Origin: Gottfriedia acidiceleris | GTDB taxonomy: Bacteria; Bacillota; Bacilli; Bacillales; Bacillaceae_G | NCBI RefSeq assembly: GCF_023115465.1 | Contig: NZ_CP096034.1 | Coordinates: forward strand, 62,001-126,000 | Reading direction: 5' to 3' | Length of the DNA stretch: 64,000 bases | Shown here: positions 16,860-27,097 of the stretch, in pieces | How positions within the stretch are numbered: position 1 is the first letter of the stretch | Layout of the letters: each line of letters begins with the position of its first letter | Notes under the pieces: model-generated | The model's database searches: none | What the model saw: the letters and a program-made list of their open reading frames with translations, nothing else | Told to the model about the DNA's origin: nothing | Program-made: the position numbers and the translations under genes

Positions 16860-17949
16860 TTTAGCGCCTGGGACTCTCATTACTGGAAAGTGGAATAAAA
16901 ACAAATACGAAATTAAGAGTTTACTTGGAAATGGGGCAAATGGAACAGTTTATCTAGCTTCTGGAAAAACTGGAGATGTTGCTATTAAGCTGAGTAAAGA
17001 TTCTACTAATATAACGAACGAAGTAAATGTTTTAAAAAAAATCACACAGGTCCAGGATTCAATCCTTGGGCCTTCTTTTATCGATGTAGATGACTATTTA
17101 AATCCAGGAACAAATGAATGCTGCTATTACTATGTTATGGAATACGTAAATGGTGTAAGTTTACCAAATTTTATTGAAAGAAATGGAATGGAATGGACTA
17201 GTATTTTTATCATACAAGTTTTATCATTGTTAGATAAATTACACCATAAAGGCTTTATTTTTGGAGATTTAAAAACAGATAATCTACTTGTTACAAAAGA
17301 ACCAAATAAAATCCAGTGGATTGATTTTGGAGGAGTTACTCAAATTGGACGTGCAGTTAAAGAGTTTACGGAGTTCTTTGATCGTGGATACTGGGGCTTA
17401 GGTTCTAGGAAAGCGGAAGTTTCCTATGACTTATTTGCTGTTACGATGATTTTTATCCACTTGCATTGTAAAAAGCAATTTTTAAAAAACGGATTGGGAA
17501 TAAATCAAATTGAACAAGTAATAACGGAAACACAAACCCTTAATCCATATAAAGAATTTCTAATGAAAGGATTAAAAGGGGAGTATGTTAATGCAAGTGC
17601 TATGAAACAAGCTCTATTAATGTATGAACAAAAAATAAATGCTACTAAAAAGAGGAAGAATAAGAAGGATCAAGCTACTGCTGCACAAACGATGAACCAA
17701 ACAAGGCAATCGAAAAAGCAAAATCAGAATACGAATCAATCCACACAATCAAAAAAACATAGTCAGCCTACAAATCAACCTAGACATTCAGCTAGTCAGA
17801 ATCAAAAACCTAACCAATCAACACAGACAAGAGCAGGGAACAATGTCCAGGTGAAGCAAAAGAAAAAAAGAATTCACTGGTTCGAAACATCGACCATCCT
17901 CTTGTTAATGGGCTTGGCCTATGCATTATATTTTTATTATCAGCTGTAA
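16828..17949 (+). CDS. yabT: Membrane-anchored Ser/Thr protein kinase YabT
   Basis: Hanks-type kinase; in B. subtilis YabT is a DNA-activated sporulation kinase that phosphorylates RecA. Kinase features: glycine loop at 34-41 (GNGANGTV), Lys54 in VAIKL, catalytic GDLKTDN with Asp147, and DFGG with Asp166; the usual HRD histidine-arginine is replaced by FGD. Residues about 270-345 are a basic Gln/Asn/Ser-rich linker of imperfect repeats, then one membrane segment at about 354-371 with no extracellular sensor domain. ATG 16822, GTG 16825 and ATG 16828 are possible starts; AGAGGT at 16812-16817 favours 16825 or 16828. It overlaps yabS by about 30 bp. Confidence 0.9.
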   Translation: MMNNQLNGQINLAPGTLITGKWNKNKYEIKSLLGNGANGTVYLASGKTGDVAIKLSKDSTNITNEVNVLKKITQVQDSILGPSFIDVDDYLNPGTNECCYYYVMEYVNGVSLPNFIERNGMEWTSIFIIQVLSLLDKLHHKGFIFGDLKTDNLLVTKEPNKIQWIDFGGVTQIGRAVKEFTEFFDRGYWGLGSRKAEVSYDLFAVTMIFIHLHCKKQFLKNGLGINQIEQVITETQTLNPYKEFLMKGLKGEYVNASAMKQALLMYEQKINATKKRKNKKDQATAAQTMNQTRQSKKQNQNTNQSTQSKKHSQPTNQPRHSASQNQKPNQSTQTRAGNNVQVKQKKKRIHWFETSTILLLMGLAYALYFYYQL

Positions 17950-18020
17950 ATTATAGTACTCCAAGTGTGTGAATGGTAACATATAGATATGAATTTTACT
18001 TTCATTAGGAGTATAGGTAA

Positions 18021-19409
18021 ATGGTAATTAATCAATTAAAGGAATTTATAAAACAAAACGATATTAACAGAAATAGTGTAATTGTGATTGGTGTTTCTGG
18101 AGGTCCAGATTCAATGGCGTTAGCCCATTCTTTTTTATCAATTAGAGAAGAATATGCGTTCTCGATTATTATTGCACATGTAGATCATATGTTTAGAGGA
18201 CAAGAATCTTTAGATGATTTAGAATATGTCAAGAACTGGAGCCTCCAAAATAACGTTCAATATGAAGGTAAGAGCATAAATGTGAATCAGTATATCGAGG
18301 AAACGGGTTTAAGTAGTCAATTGGCGGCAAGGGAATGTCGATATCGTTTCTTTGATGAAACGATGAAGAAATATGAAGCGAATTATTTAGCGTTAGGTCA
18401 CCATGGAGAGGACCAAGTTGAAACGATATTGATGCGGTTAGTAAGAGGTAGCTCGCAGGTCGGTTACGCTGGCATTAGGGAAAAGAGATCTTTTAGTACA
18501 GGCGAAATTATTCGTCCATTTTTAGATTTAAGAAAACAAGCATTAACTACATATTGTCACGAACAAGGTATTATCCCTCGAAAAGATCCAAGTAATGATA
18601 AAGATGTTTACACAAGAAATCGATTTAGACATCATATTCTACCTTTTATTTTTGAAGAAAATCCAACTGCACATAAAAGATTCCAGCAGTTTAGCAGACA
18701 GCAATTGGAAGATGATCTATATTTAATGGAATTAACTGAAGACGCAATGAATACAGTTATAAAAAATAAAAAAAAGCAAGCAGTCACTATTGACGTTAGA
18801 CAGTTTTTAAATGTGCCTATATCTTTACAAAGAAGATGTATTCAACTAATATTAGATTATGTCTACCTATCTATCCCTAAAGGCTTGACACAAGGGCATC
18901 TTAATTCAATTCTGACTTTATTACGAAATGAAAAATCTACGTGGGAGCAGCATTTACCCGGAGGACTTTTTGTCACACGTTCATATAATGAATGCATCTT
19001 TACATTCGAACAAACGAATGTGAAGGATTATACTATTTCTATTAATGAGCCTGGCGAATACGAACTACCAAATGGTTTTTCAATTAAAGTTGAATTAAAC
19101 AATCAATGTTTTGAGCAAAAAAACGACATATTTATGTGTTCTGTCAAGGATGTTTCTTTTCCACTCATTGTTCGGAATCGAAAGAATGGTGATCGAATGT
19201 CATTAAAGGGTATGAATGGGTCAAAAAAGTTAAAAGATATATTTATTGATGAAAAAATGAAACAATCATTACGTGATGAATGGCCAATAATTACGGATAG
19301 TCAAAATAATATATTATGGGTACCTTTCGTAAAGAAATCTGCTTTTGAAAGAAATTTTTCGACAGATGAGTCACTCATCGCAATACAGGTGGTTTCTAAG
19401 AGTTTCTAG
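18021..19409 (+). CDS. tilS: tRNA(Ile)-lysidine synthase
   Basis: Converts C34 of the CAU-anticodon isoleucine tRNA to lysidine so that it reads AUA. The 462-residue protein has the PP-loop GVSGGPDSMA at about residues 24-33, HVDHMFRG after it, and ALGHHGEDQVETILMRL, typical of TilS, then a C-terminal substrate-binding domain. AGGAG precedes ATG 18021. hprT follows after 9 bp; the tilS-hprT-ftsH order is characteristic of Bacillus, and TilS and HprT are reported to form a complex that regulates ftsH in B. subtilis. Confidence 0.97.
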   Translation: MVINQLKEFIKQNDINRNSVIVIGVSGGPDSMALAHSFLSIREEYAFSIIIAHVDHMFRGQESLDDLEYVKNWSLQNNVQYEGKSINVNQYIEETGLSSQLAARECRYRFFDETMKKYEANYLALGHHGEDQVETILMRLVRGSSQVGYAGIREKRSFSTGEIIRPFLDLRKQALTTYCHEQGIIPRKDPSNDKDVYTRNRFRHHILPFIFEENPTAHKRFQQFSRQQLEDDLYLMELTEDAMNTVIKNKKKQAVTIDVRQFLNVPISLQRRCIQLILDYVYLSIPKGLTQGHLNSILTLLRNEKSTWEQHLPGGLFVTRSYNECIFTFEQTNVKDYTISINEPGEYELPNGFSIKVELNNQCFEQKNDIFMCSVKDVSFPLIVRNRKNGDRMSLKGMNGSKKLKDIFIDEKMKQSLRDEWPIITDSQNNILWVPFVKKSAFERNFSTDESLIAIQVVSKSF

Positions 19410-19418
19410 GAGGAAAAA

Positions 19419-19958
19419 ATGAAACAAGACATTCAACAAGTATTAGTAAGTGAAGAGGCAATTCAACAAAAAGTAGTAGAATTAGGTGCAGTACTAACTG
19501 AAGAGTACAAAGACCGCTTTCCACTAGTAGTGGGTGTTTTAAAAGGAGCTCTTCCGTTCATGTCTGACCTTATCAAGCATATTGATACATATATCGAAAT
19601 TGATTTTATGGATGTTTCTAGTTATGGACATAGTACAGTTTCTTCTGGTGAAGTAAAAATTGTAAAAGATTTAAATACTTCAGTAGAAGGAAGAGATGTA
19701 ATCATTCTAGAAGATATTATTGATAGTGGTCTAACTTTAAATTATTTAGTTGAACTATTTAAACATCGCAAAGCTAATACAGTTAAAATCGTTACTTTAT
19801 TAGATAAGCCAAGCGGACGTAAAGCAAATATTGAGGCTGATTTAGTTGGTTTCGAAGTACCAGATGCTTTCGTAGTAGGATATGGTTTAGATTATATTGA
19901 ACGTTATCGAAATCTGCCATATGTTGGCGTTTTAAAGCCTGAAGTTTACACGAAATAA
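19419..19958 (+). CDS. hprT: Hypoxanthine-guanine phosphoribosyltransferase
   Basis: Salvages hypoxanthine and guanine to IMP and GMP with PRPP. The 179 residues match the family. The PRPP-binding motif [10 protein letters not shown] is at about residues 98-107, with the GVLKGALPF and DFMDVSSYG segments upstream. AGGAGG lies 5 bp before the ATG. Its operon with tilS is tight, but ftsH downstream has a separate promoter inside the 81-bp gap. Confidence 0.97.
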   Translation: MKQDIQQVLVSEEAIQQKVVELGAVLTEEYKDRFPLVVGVLKGALPFMSDLIKHIDTYIEIDFMDVSSYGHSTVSSGEVKIVKDLNTSVEGRDVIILEDIIDSGLTLNYLVELFKHRKANTVKIVTLLDKPSGRKANIEADLVGFEVPDAFVVGYGLDYIERYRNLPYVGVLKPEVYTK

Positions 19959-19977
19959 GTCAAGTTTTATTCGTTTG

Positions 19978-20006
19978 TTTACATGGTATAACTATGCTAC
20001 TATATA
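19978..20006 (+). promoter_or_regulatory. Sigma-A promoter of ftsH
   Basis: TTTACA (19978-19983), exactly 17 bp, TATATA (20001-20006). One mismatch per hexamer. Confidence 0.75.
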
Positions 20007-20039
20007 AAGTAATTAAATTGAAAGAGAGGAGGTTTGGAA

Positions 20040-21956
20040 TTGAATCGAATTTTCCGTAATACAGTCTTTTACATATTAATCTTCTTAGTTGTGATTGGTG
20101 TTGTTACATATTTCAATGGGCCAGAATCTCAAGTTAAGAAAGTAAGTTACGATACATTTTATACTAAGTTACAAAAAGGTGATGTTAGCAGCTTAACATC
20201 TATCCAACCTAAAAATGGAGTGTACATAGTAAGAGGTCACTTTACAGATGTAAAAAAAGGCGAATCTTTCCAAACTCAAGTACCAATTAGTGACGAAACG
20301 ACAAAAATAGTTAACAAAGCAGTTGCTGACTATAAAATAAAGGCTAATTGGAATCCAGCTGAAACAACAAGTGCATGGGTGCAAATCTTCACTTCACTCA
20401 TTCCATTTGTTATTATTTTCATTCTGTTCTTCTTCTTAATGAATCAAGCACAAGGTGGCGGAAGCCGTGTTATGAACTTTGGGAAGAGCAAAGCTCGTCT
20501 TTATAATGACGAGAAAAAGAAAGTACGATTTAAAGATGTTGCAGGTGCAGATGAAGAAAAGCAAGAGCTTGTTGAAGTTGTAGAGTTCTTGAAGGATCCT
20601 CGTAAGTTTTCTGAATTAGGTGCAAGAATTCCTAAAGGGGTACTATTAGTAGGACCTCCTGGAACAGGTAAAACATTATTAGCAAGAGCTGTTGCAGGAG
20701 AAGCTGGAGTTCCATTCTTCTCAATCAGTGGTTCTGATTTTGTTGAAATGTTTGTAGGGGTTGGTGCTTCTCGTGTTCGTGATTTATTTGAAAATGCGAA
20801 GAAAAACGCTCCTTGTATCATATTTATAGATGAGATCGATGCTGTAGGTCGTCAACGTGGTGCTGGATTAGGTGGAGGTCACGATGAGCGTGAACAAACA
20901 TTAAACCAGTTACTTGTTGAGATGGATGGTTTCGGTGCTAACGAAGGTATTATCATCATCGCTGCAACAAACCGTGCAGATGTTCTTGACCCAGCGTTAT
21001 TACGTCCAGGTCGATTTGACAGACAGATTACGGTAGATCGTCCAGATGTAATAGGACGTGAAGCAGTATTAAAAGTTCATTCAAGAAATAAACCATTGTC
21101 ACCAGAAGTAGACTTAAAAGCTATTGCTCAAAGAACACCTGGTTTCTCTGGTGCAGATTTAGAGAATTTATTAAACGAAGCAGCATTAGTTGCAGCTCGT
21201 CGTGATAAAAAGAAAATTGATATGCTTGATATTGACGAAGCAACTGACCGTGTAATTGCGGGACCTGCTAAGAAAAATAAAGTTATATCTGAAAAAGAGC
21301 GTAAAATTGTTGCGTTCCATGAAGCTGGACATACGGTTATTGGTCAAGTATTAGATGATGCTGAAGTGGTGCACAAAGTAACAATCGTACCGCGTGGTCA
21401 AGCAGGTGGTTATGCAGTAATGCTTCCAAAAGAAGATCGTTACTTTATGACAAAACCAGAATTACTTGATAAAATTACAGGTCTACTTGGTGGACGTGTT
21501 GCTGAAGAAGTGGTATTTGGTGAAGTAAGTACAGGAGCTCATAATGACTTCCAACGTGCAACAGGTATTGCTCGTCGTATGGTTACTGAGTTCGGTATGA
21601 GCGATAAACTAGGCCCATTACAGTTTGGTCAATCTCAAGGAGGAAATGTATTCCTTGGTAGAGACTTTAATAATGAACAAAATTATAGTGATAAAATTGC
21701 TTATGAAATCGACGTAGAGATTCAAACAATCATTAAAGAATGTTATGCAAAAGCAACTGATATTATTAAGAAGCATCGCGATAAATTAGACTTGCTTGCA
21801 AACACATTATTAGAAGTGGAAACGTTAGATGCAAAAGGAATTAAGAGTCTTTGGGAACAAGGCACACTTCCTACATCTCCAACTTCAAAAGATGAGGTAA
21901 AAGTCAACATTTCTAAAAAGAATGATGAACCAACTGAGCCTAAAATCACTGAATAA
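20040..21956 (+). CDS. ftsH: ATP-dependent membrane zinc metalloprotease FtsH
   Basis: Hexameric AAA protease of the cytoplasmic membrane that degrades misfolded membrane proteins and regulators such as Spo0E. I place the start at TTG 20040: AGGAGG at 20027-20032 leaves 7 bp and the product begins MNRIFRNT as in B. subtilis; the TTG at 20034 is only 1 bp from the ribosome binding site. The 638 residues contain two membrane segments (about 7-25 and 110-132), Walker A GPPGTGKT at about 205, Walker B FIDEIDA, SRH arginines, and the zinc site HEAGH at 427-431. Confidence 0.98.
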   Translation: MNRIFRNTVFYILIFLVVIGVVTYFNGPESQVKKVSYDTFYTKLQKGDVSSLTSIQPKNGVYIVRGHFTDVKKGESFQTQVPISDETTKIVNKAVADYKIKANWNPAETTSAWVQIFTSLIPFVIIFILFFFLMNQAQGGGSRVMNFGKSKARLYNDEKKKVRFKDVAGADEEKQELVEVVEFLKDPRKFSELGARIPKGVLLVGPPGTGKTLLARAVAGEAGVPFFSISGSDFVEMFVGVGASRVRDLFENAKKNAPCIIFIDEIDAVGRQRGAGLGGGHDEREQTLNQLLVEMDGFGANEGIIIIAATNRADVLDPALLRPGRFDRQITVDRPDVIGREAVLKVHSRNKPLSPEVDLKAIAQRTPGFSGADLENLLNEAALVAARRDKKKIDMLDIDEATDRVIAGPAKKNKVISEKERKIVAFHEAGHTVIGQVLDDAEVVHKVTIVPRGQAGGYAVMLPKEDRYFMTKPELLDKITGLLGGRVAEEVVFGEVSTGAHNDFQRATGIARRMVTEFGMSDKLGPLQFGQSQGGNVFLGRDFNNEQNYSDKIAYEIDVEIQTIIKECYAKATDIIKKHRDKLDLLANTLLEVETLDAKGIKSLWEQGTLPTSPTSKDEVKVNISKKNDEPTEPKITE

Positions 21957-21961
21957 AAATG

Positions 21962-21998
21962 AAGAGTGTCTTTCTAGACACTCTTTCTTTTTTTTTTT
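21962..21998 (+). terminator. Terminator after ftsH
   Basis: Ten-base-pair stem AAGAGTGTCT/AGACACTCTT with a TTCT loop, then a T run reaching 21998. The following 21999-22190 stretch is an AT-rich leader of coaX in which I see no convincing promoter. Confidence 0.92.
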
Positions 21999-22209
21999 GG
22001 TGAAAAGTAAAGTATACCAATACCTTTGGAGAAATGGTTTTATTGAAGCGTTTTAATAATTACGAACCTATATCCATAGCAGAAAGCATCTATTTTTAAA
22101 CTACTATCAACTTGTGTTATCATTATTTTTATAGTGATTAAAAAATGTACTTGCGACAAAAAATATAAAATAAAAGTTTTATTTTTGAAATGGAGAGACG
22201 GTGGATTAT

Positions 22210-22974
22210 ATGTTATTTGTAATCGATGTAGGAAATACAAATACTGTTTTAGGTGTTTACCAAGAAGATGAGTTAATACATCATTGGAGAATTGAGACGA
22301 ATCGTTATAAAACAGAAGATGAGTACGGTATGGTCATTGGTTCTTTACTTGAATATGCAGGTATTGGGTTTGATGAGTTTCATGCAGTTATTATTTCATC
22401 AGTTGTCCCACCGATTATGTTCTCACTAGAAAGAATGGCTACAAAATATTTTAAACAAAAGCCACTAATCGTTGGTCCTGGTATAAAAACAGGTTTAAAC
22501 ATAAAATATGATAATCCGAAAGAAGTTGGCGCGGATCGAATTGTTAATGCGGTTGCTGGAATTGCACAATACGGAAGTCCGCTAATTATTGTAGATTTCG
22601 GAACAGCTACTACATATTGTTATATAGATGAAAATAAAAATTACATCGGTGGAGCAATTGCCCCAGGCATCAATATATCAACAGAAGCACTCTATACAAA
22701 GGCTTCAAAATTGCCTCGTATAGAGCTTTCAAGACCTTCTAATATTGTTGGTCGTACAACTGTAGAAGCAATGCAGGTTGGAATTCTATATGGTTATGTA
22801 GGTCAAGTTGAAGGGATTGTAAAACGAATGAAAGCTCAAGCAAAGGTAGAACCTACTGTTATAGCAACAGGTGGACTTGCTTCATTAATATCTAAGGAAT
22901 CAGATATCATTGATGTCATGGATCCGTATTTAACATTAAAAGGTCTACATTTAATTTATAAACGAAATTCTTAA
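22210..22974 (+). CDS. coaX: Type III pantothenate kinase
   Basis: First step of coenzyme A synthesis, phosphorylating pantothenate. Starting at ATG 22210 gives 254 residues beginning [15 protein letters not shown], the phosphate-binding motif of the acetate kinase/Hsp70-type fold; the GTG at 22201 is less likely because the product would gain three residues absent from the family. The motifs [17 protein letters not shown] and GGAIAPGI are all present. GGAGAG and GGTGG lie upstream. hslO follows after 13 bp. Confidence 0.96.
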   Translation: MLFVIDVGNTNTVLGVYQEDELIHHWRIETNRYKTEDEYGMVIGSLLEYAGIGFDEFHAVIISSVVPPIMFSLERMATKYFKQKPLIVGPGIKTGLNIKYDNPKEVGADRIVNAVAGIAQYGSPLIIVDFGTATTYCYIDENKNYIGGAIAPGINISTEALYTKASKLPRIELSRPSNIVGRTTVEAMQVGILYGYVGQVEGIVKRMKAQAKVEPTVIATGGLASLISKESDIIDVMDPYLTLKGLHLIYKRNS

Positions 22975-22987
22975 AAAGGGGTACATC

Positions 22988-23863
22988 ATGAAAGATTATT
23001 TAGTAAAAGCATTAGCTTTTAACGGTGAAGTCCGTGCATATAGCGTTAGAACAACAAATATTGTAAAAGAAGCTCAAGAACGTCATGACACTTGGTCAAA
23101 CGCTTCTGCTGCATTAGGTCGTACATTAACAGCTGCTACGATGATGGGTGCTATGTTAAAAGGCGATGAAAAGTTAACTTTAAAGGTTGAAGGTAATGGC
23201 CCAATTGGCCATATTTTAGTCGATAGTAATGCAAAAGGTGAAGTCCGAGGATATGTACAAAATCCACATGTACAAACTGAACTGAACAAACATGGGAAAA
23301 TTGATGTAGCAAAAGCTGTTGGAACTGTAGGTACAATCTCAGTTGTTAAAGATATTGGTATGAGAGAACCTTTCACAGGATCAGTGCCGATTGTATCAGG
23401 TGAACTTGGTGAAGACTTTACTTACTATTTTGCTGTATCTGAACAAACACCTTCATCTGTAGGTGTGGGCGTATTAGTAAACCCAGATCATACGATTTTA
23501 GCAAGTGGAGGATTTATTATTCAAATCTTACCTGGCGCTAGTGAAGAATGTATCACGCAAATTGAAAATCGTTTAAAAACGATTAAACCAGTTTCTAAAC
23601 TAATTGAAGAAGGCCTGACTCCAGAAGAAATTTTATATGAAGTGTTAGGAAAAGAAGAAGTTAAAGTTTTAGAAACGATGGATGTAAAATTCCAATGTCA
23701 ATGCTCAAGAGAGAGAATTGAAGGTGCACTTTTAAGTATTGGTAAACAAGAATTGGAACTAATATTAGAAGAGGATGGAGAAGCAGAAGTAACATGTCAT
23801 TTCTGTAATCAACCTTATCATTATTCTGGTGAACAATTAAAAGAATTAATTAACAAATTGTAG
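22988..23863 (+). CDS. hslO: Redox-regulated chaperone Hsp33
   Basis: Holdase chaperone activated by disulfide formation and unfolding under oxidative stress. The 291 residues equal the B. subtilis length. The C-terminal zinc site keeps all four cysteines (CQC at about 236-238 and CHFC at about 269-272). AAAGGGG precedes ATG 22988. In B. subtilis the foldase-like gene yacD follows; here cysK comes next. Confidence 0.96.
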   Translation: MKDYLVKALAFNGEVRAYSVRTTNIVKEAQERHDTWSNASAALGRTLTAATMMGAMLKGDEKLTLKVEGNGPIGHILVDSNAKGEVRGYVQNPHVQTELNKHGKIDVAKAVGTVGTISVVKDIGMREPFTGSVPIVSGELGEDFTYYFAVSEQTPSSVGVGVLVNPDHTILASGGFIIQILPGASEECITQIENRLKTIKPVSKLIEEGLTPEEILYEVLGKEEVKVLETMDVKFQCQCSRERIEGALLSIGKQELELILEEDGEAEVTCHFCNQPYHYSGEQLKELINKL

Positions 23864-23895
23864 GTGGAAATTAAAGGGATTTGTCGAGCTTTCTT

Positions 23896-23913
23896 TTCAT
23901 AATTTATTATGAA
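23896..23913 (+). repeat. Short palindrome between hslO and cysK
   Basis: TTCATAAT, 2-nt centre, ATTATGAA: 8-bp perfect arms, 32 bp before the cysK -35. No T run follows, so it is not an obvious terminator. Confidence 0.4.
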
Positions 23914-23944
23914 TTTCATACAAGTTATGTATAGGAGAAAGTAA

Positions 23945-24004
23945 TTGACAGATTCTTTTGTTTTTTACATAATGTATATTAAACAGGTCAATATACTAGG
24001 AATT
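23945..24004 (+). promoter_or_regulatory. cysK promoter with a CymR-like half site
   Basis: TTGACA (23945-23950), 17 bp, CATAAT (23968-23973). Downstream, TAGGAATT (23997-24004) matches the conserved end of the published CymR site (ATNGGAATT), but the upstream half of that consensus is poorly matched, so the operator is tentative. Confidence 0.6.
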
Positions 24005-24017
24005 AGGAGTGGATGAA

Positions 24018-24938
24018 ATGAAAGTTGCAAATTCAGTTTATGAATTAATCGGTAGAACTCCAATTGTAAAACTTAACAGATTAGTAGACGAGGACAGCGC
24101 GGAAATTTACTTAAAACTAGAATTTATGAATCCTGGTAGCAGTGTTAAAGATCGTATTGCTCTTGCGATGATTGAGGATTCAGAGAAAAAAGGTTTAATT
24201 AAACCAGGTGATACAATTATTGAACCAACTAGTGGAAATACTGGTATCGGATTAGCAATGGTAGCAGCTGCTAAAGGCTATAAATCAATTCTAGTAATGC
24301 CAGAAACAATGAGTATTGAGAGACGAAACTTATTAAGAGCATATGGCGCGGAATTAGTTCTAACTCCAGGTCCTGAAGGAATGGGAGGAGCAATTCGTAA
24401 AGCGGATGAATTAGCAAAAGAAAACGGGTATTTCGTTCCACAACAATTTAATAATATTGCAAATCCAGAAGTTCACCGTTTAACAACTGGTCCTGAAATT
24501 GTTGAACAAATGGGAGACCAACTTGATGCATTTATTTCGGGAGTAGGTACAGGAGGAACAATCTCTGGTGCAGGAGCTGTTTTAAAAGAAGCTTACCCTG
24601 GAATTAATATTGTCGCAGTTGAACCTGAAGACTCTCCAGTTTTATCAGGTGGTAAACCAGGTCCCCATAAAATCCAAGGTATTGGAGCAGGTTTCATCCC
24701 TGGAACATTGAATACGGATATTTATGATGAAATCGTTAAAATCAAAAATGACGATGCAATGGAGACGGCTAGAAAAGTAGCCAAAGAAGAAGGTATACTT
24801 GTAGGTATCTCTTCTGGTGCTGCAATTAGTGCTGCATTACAAGTTGCAAAAAAACTTGGAAAAGGTAAAAAAGTACTTGCGATCATTCCAAGTAATGGAG
24901 AGCGTTATTTAAGTACAGCATTATTCCAATTTGAGTAA
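24018..24938 (+). CDS. cysK: Cysteine synthase A (O-acetylserine sulfhydrylase)
   Basis: PLP enzyme joining O-acetylserine and sulfide to give cysteine. ATG 24018 is 8 bp after AGGAG; the in-frame GTG at 24009 overlaps that site. The product has 306 residues with PLP-binding Lys44 in [11 protein letters not shown], the substrate loop TSGNTGIG, the phosphate-binding GTGGTISG and the C-terminal GISSGAA. In B. subtilis CysK also pairs with CymR as a sensor of O-acetylserine. The partner gene cysE lies near 55.3 kb. Monocistronic by its own promoter and terminator. Confidence 0.97.
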   Translation: MKVANSVYELIGRTPIVKLNRLVDEDSAEIYLKLEFMNPGSSVKDRIALAMIEDSEKKGLIKPGDTIIEPTSGNTGIGLAMVAAAKGYKSILVMPETMSIERRNLLRAYGAELVLTPGPEGMGGAIRKADELAKENGYFVPQQFNNIANPEVHRLTTGPEIVEQMGDQLDAFISGVGTGGTISGAGAVLKEAYPGINIVAVEPEDSPVLSGGKPGPHKIQGIGAGFIPGTLNTDIYDEIVKIKNDDAMETARKVAKEEGILVGISSGAAISAALQVAKKLGKGKKVLAIIPSNGERYLSTALFQFE

Positions 24939-24965
24939 TTTTTCGGTTGATTACATGATAAATTT

Positions 24966-25000
24966 AAAACCCCTTTGCTAGTTGCAAAGGGGTTTTTTGT
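24966..25000 (+). terminator. Terminator after cysK
   Basis: Thirteen-base-pair perfect stem (24966-24978 with 24984-24996) with a 5-nt loop, followed by T residues. Confidence 0.93.
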
Positions 25001-25082
25001 TTTTCCATAAAATGCTTTGATGTATACTTCTTACTTTTTGTGTAAAATGAAAAAAGAAGCGCTATCAGAGGGGGATATTCAC

Positions 25083-26513
25083 ATGAATTATGAAATTTTT
25101 TCAAAAGTTATCAATTATACTGAACCTTTCTTTAAATACTTTGTAGAAACGGCAAAAGAGAAAAAGAATGCCGTACTTCTTGAAAGTGGTCGTGACGGAA
25201 GATATTCATTTATGGCATCTAATCCTGTTGCAAAGCTATATGGGAAGGATAATAAATTAACAGTCGAAGTAGGGATTGAAGGATGCACCGAGAAAGTGGA
25301 GTATGAAGGAAATCCAATTGATTTAGCTAAGGAATATCTATCTAAATACACAGCGGTAAAAAGAGATGACCTACCACCATTTCAAGGTGGAGCAATCGGT
25401 TATTTCACATATGACTGTAACCATTATATCGAAGACCTACCAACGATGGCTGAGGATGTCTACAGTATTCCAGATGTTTATTTATTAATCTTCCATGAAG
25501 TGGTTGTTTTTGATCATCAAGAAAACCAATTATATTTTATTGTTATAGATGAAATGAATAATGCTGATAAGGCACAAAAACGAATAGACTCTTTAGAAGA
25601 GTTCTTCATTAATGAAATAGAGCAAATCGATTTATCTAGAAGAACTTCTACCGAAGAGATTGAAAAAACAATTTATATGTCTGAACAAAAATTTACAGAT
25701 GCTGTTGGAAATGTTAAAGAATATATCAGTGCTGGGGATGTATTCCAGGTGAATTTATCCGTGCTACAATCTGAGACACTTGTAACAGATCCACTATATA
25801 TATATGAGCAGCTTAGAGAAATAAATCCTTCACCATATATGTCCTATTTAGATTTTGACGAGTTTCAAATTGTTAGTTGCTCACCAGAGCTATTAGTAGC
25901 AAAACGTGATCAAGAAGTTTGGACAAGACCAATAGCAGGTACAAGGTCCCGTGGTAAAACAGTAGAAGAAGAACAGCAACTGATGGAAGAACTACGTTCA
26001 AATGAAAAAGAACAAGCAGAGCATATTATGCTAGTTGATTTAGAGCGCAATGATTTAGGAAGAGTATGTGAATATGGAACTGTAGAAGTAGACGAACTAT
26101 TAGTAATCGAAAAGTATTCGCATGTAATGCACCTTGTTTCAAATGTTAGAGGTGAGCTACAAAAGGGTAAAGATTCATTTGACTTATTAAAAGCAGTATT
26201 TCCCGGGGGAACAATAACAGGAGCTCCAAAAATCCGTACGATGGAAATTATTGAAGAACTAGAACCAACCAAGCGTGGCATTTATACAGGTTCTGTTGGA
26301 TGGATTAGCTTCACAGGGGATATGGAGTTGAACATTACGATTCGAACAATGATTACAAAAGATCAGCAAGCATTTGTACAAGCTGGTGCTGGCATTGTTA
26401 TTGATTCTAATCCAAGACATGAGTATTTAGAAAGTCTTAAGAAAGCTCAAGCTTTATGGACAGCTAAGAAAGTAAGTGAAGAAAAAGCACAGTTGGGTGG
26501 GAATGTAAAATGA
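25083..26513 (+). CDS. pabB: Aminodeoxychorismate synthase component I
   Basis: With PabA converts chorismate and glutamine to 4-amino-4-deoxychorismate, the first step to p-aminobenzoate and folate. Starting at ATG 25083 (GAGGGGG upstream) gives 476 residues; the in-frame ATG at 25017 lacks a ribosome binding site. The chorismate-binding domain shows [10 protein letters not shown], the [16 protein letters not shown] stretch and [17 protein letters not shown]. The N-terminal anthranilate-synthase-I-like domain precedes it. First gene of the folate operon; its stop overlaps the pabA start. Confidence 0.96.
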   Translation: MNYEIFSKVINYTEPFFKYFVETAKEKKNAVLLESGRDGRYSFMASNPVAKLYGKDNKLTVEVGIEGCTEKVEYEGNPIDLAKEYLSKYTAVKRDDLPPFQGGAIGYFTYDCNHYIEDLPTMAEDVYSIPDVYLLIFHEVVVFDHQENQLYFIVIDEMNNADKAQKRIDSLEEFFINEIEQIDLSRRTSTEEIEKTIYMSEQKFTDAVGNVKEYISAGDVFQVNLSVLQSETLVTDPLYIYEQLREINPSPYMSYLDFDEFQIVSCSPELLVAKRDQEVWTRPIAGTRSRGKTVEEEQQLMEELRSNEKEQAEHIMLVDLERNDLGRVCEYGTVEVDELLVIEKYSHVMHLVSNVRGELQKGKDSFDLLKAVFPGGTITGAPKIRTMEIIEELEPTKRGIYTGSVGWISFTGDMELNITIRTMITKDQQAFVQAGAGIVIDSNPRHEYLESLKKAQALWTAKKVSEEKAQLGGNVK

Positions 26514-27097
26514 TATTAATGATTGATAATTATGATTCATTTACCTATAATCTAGTTCAATATTTAGGGGAATTAGGTGAAGAGTTAATTGTAAAACGAA
26601 ATGATGAAATTTCTTTAGAAGAAATCGAAGCATTATCGCCGTCTTATTTGATGATTTCACCAGGTCCTTGTACACCAAACGAAGCTGGAATCAGTTTAAA
26701 AGCAATTGAACACTTTGCTGGGAAAATACCAATTTTAGGCGTATGCTTAGGACACCAATCAATCGCTCAAGTATTTGGAGGGGACGTAGTACGTGCAGAA
26801 CGCTTAATGCACGGAAAAACATCGGCAATTACACATGAAGGTTTGGGATTATTTAATGATCTACCATCACCTATTGATGTTACGCGATATCACTCATTAA
26901 TAGTTAAAAAAGAAACTTTCCCTGAGGAGCTTGAAATAACAGCTTGGACAAATGAAGGAGAGATTATGGCGTTAAAACATAAGACATTACCGATTGAAGG
27001 AGTACAATTTCACCCTGAATCGATTATGTCACAATTCGGTAAAGAAATGCTTAGAAACTTTTTACAAGCATATAAACCATCCAGGAGTACAGTATGA
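26510..27097 (+). CDS. pabA: Glutamine amidotransferase PabA/TrpG
   Basis: Supplies ammonia from glutamine to PabB, and in B. subtilis also to anthranilate synthase TrpE, which makes it amphibolic. The 195-residue class I amidotransferase has the nucleophile Cys79 in GVCLGHQS, the oxyanion segment SPGPCTP, and the His-Glu pair in VQFHPESI. Start ATG overlaps the pabB stop by 4 bp. I saw no GAG/TAG repeats of the TRAP-binding kind around this start, although TRAP regulates the B. subtilis gene. Confidence 0.97.
   Translation: MILMIDNYDSFTYNLVQYLGELGEELIVKRNDEISLEEIEALSPSYLMISPGPCTPNEAGISLKAIEHFAGKIPILGVCLGHQSIAQVFGGDVVRAERLMHGKTSAITHEGLGLFNDLPSPIDVTRYHSLIVKKETFPEELEITAWTNEGEIMALKHKTLPIEGVQFHPESIMSQFGKEMLRNFLQAYKPSRSTV

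Noticed and set aside
25017-25082. Upstream extension of PabB to ATG 25017
   Set aside because: No ribosome binding site, extension absent from the family, and good GAGGGGG in front of ATG 25083.
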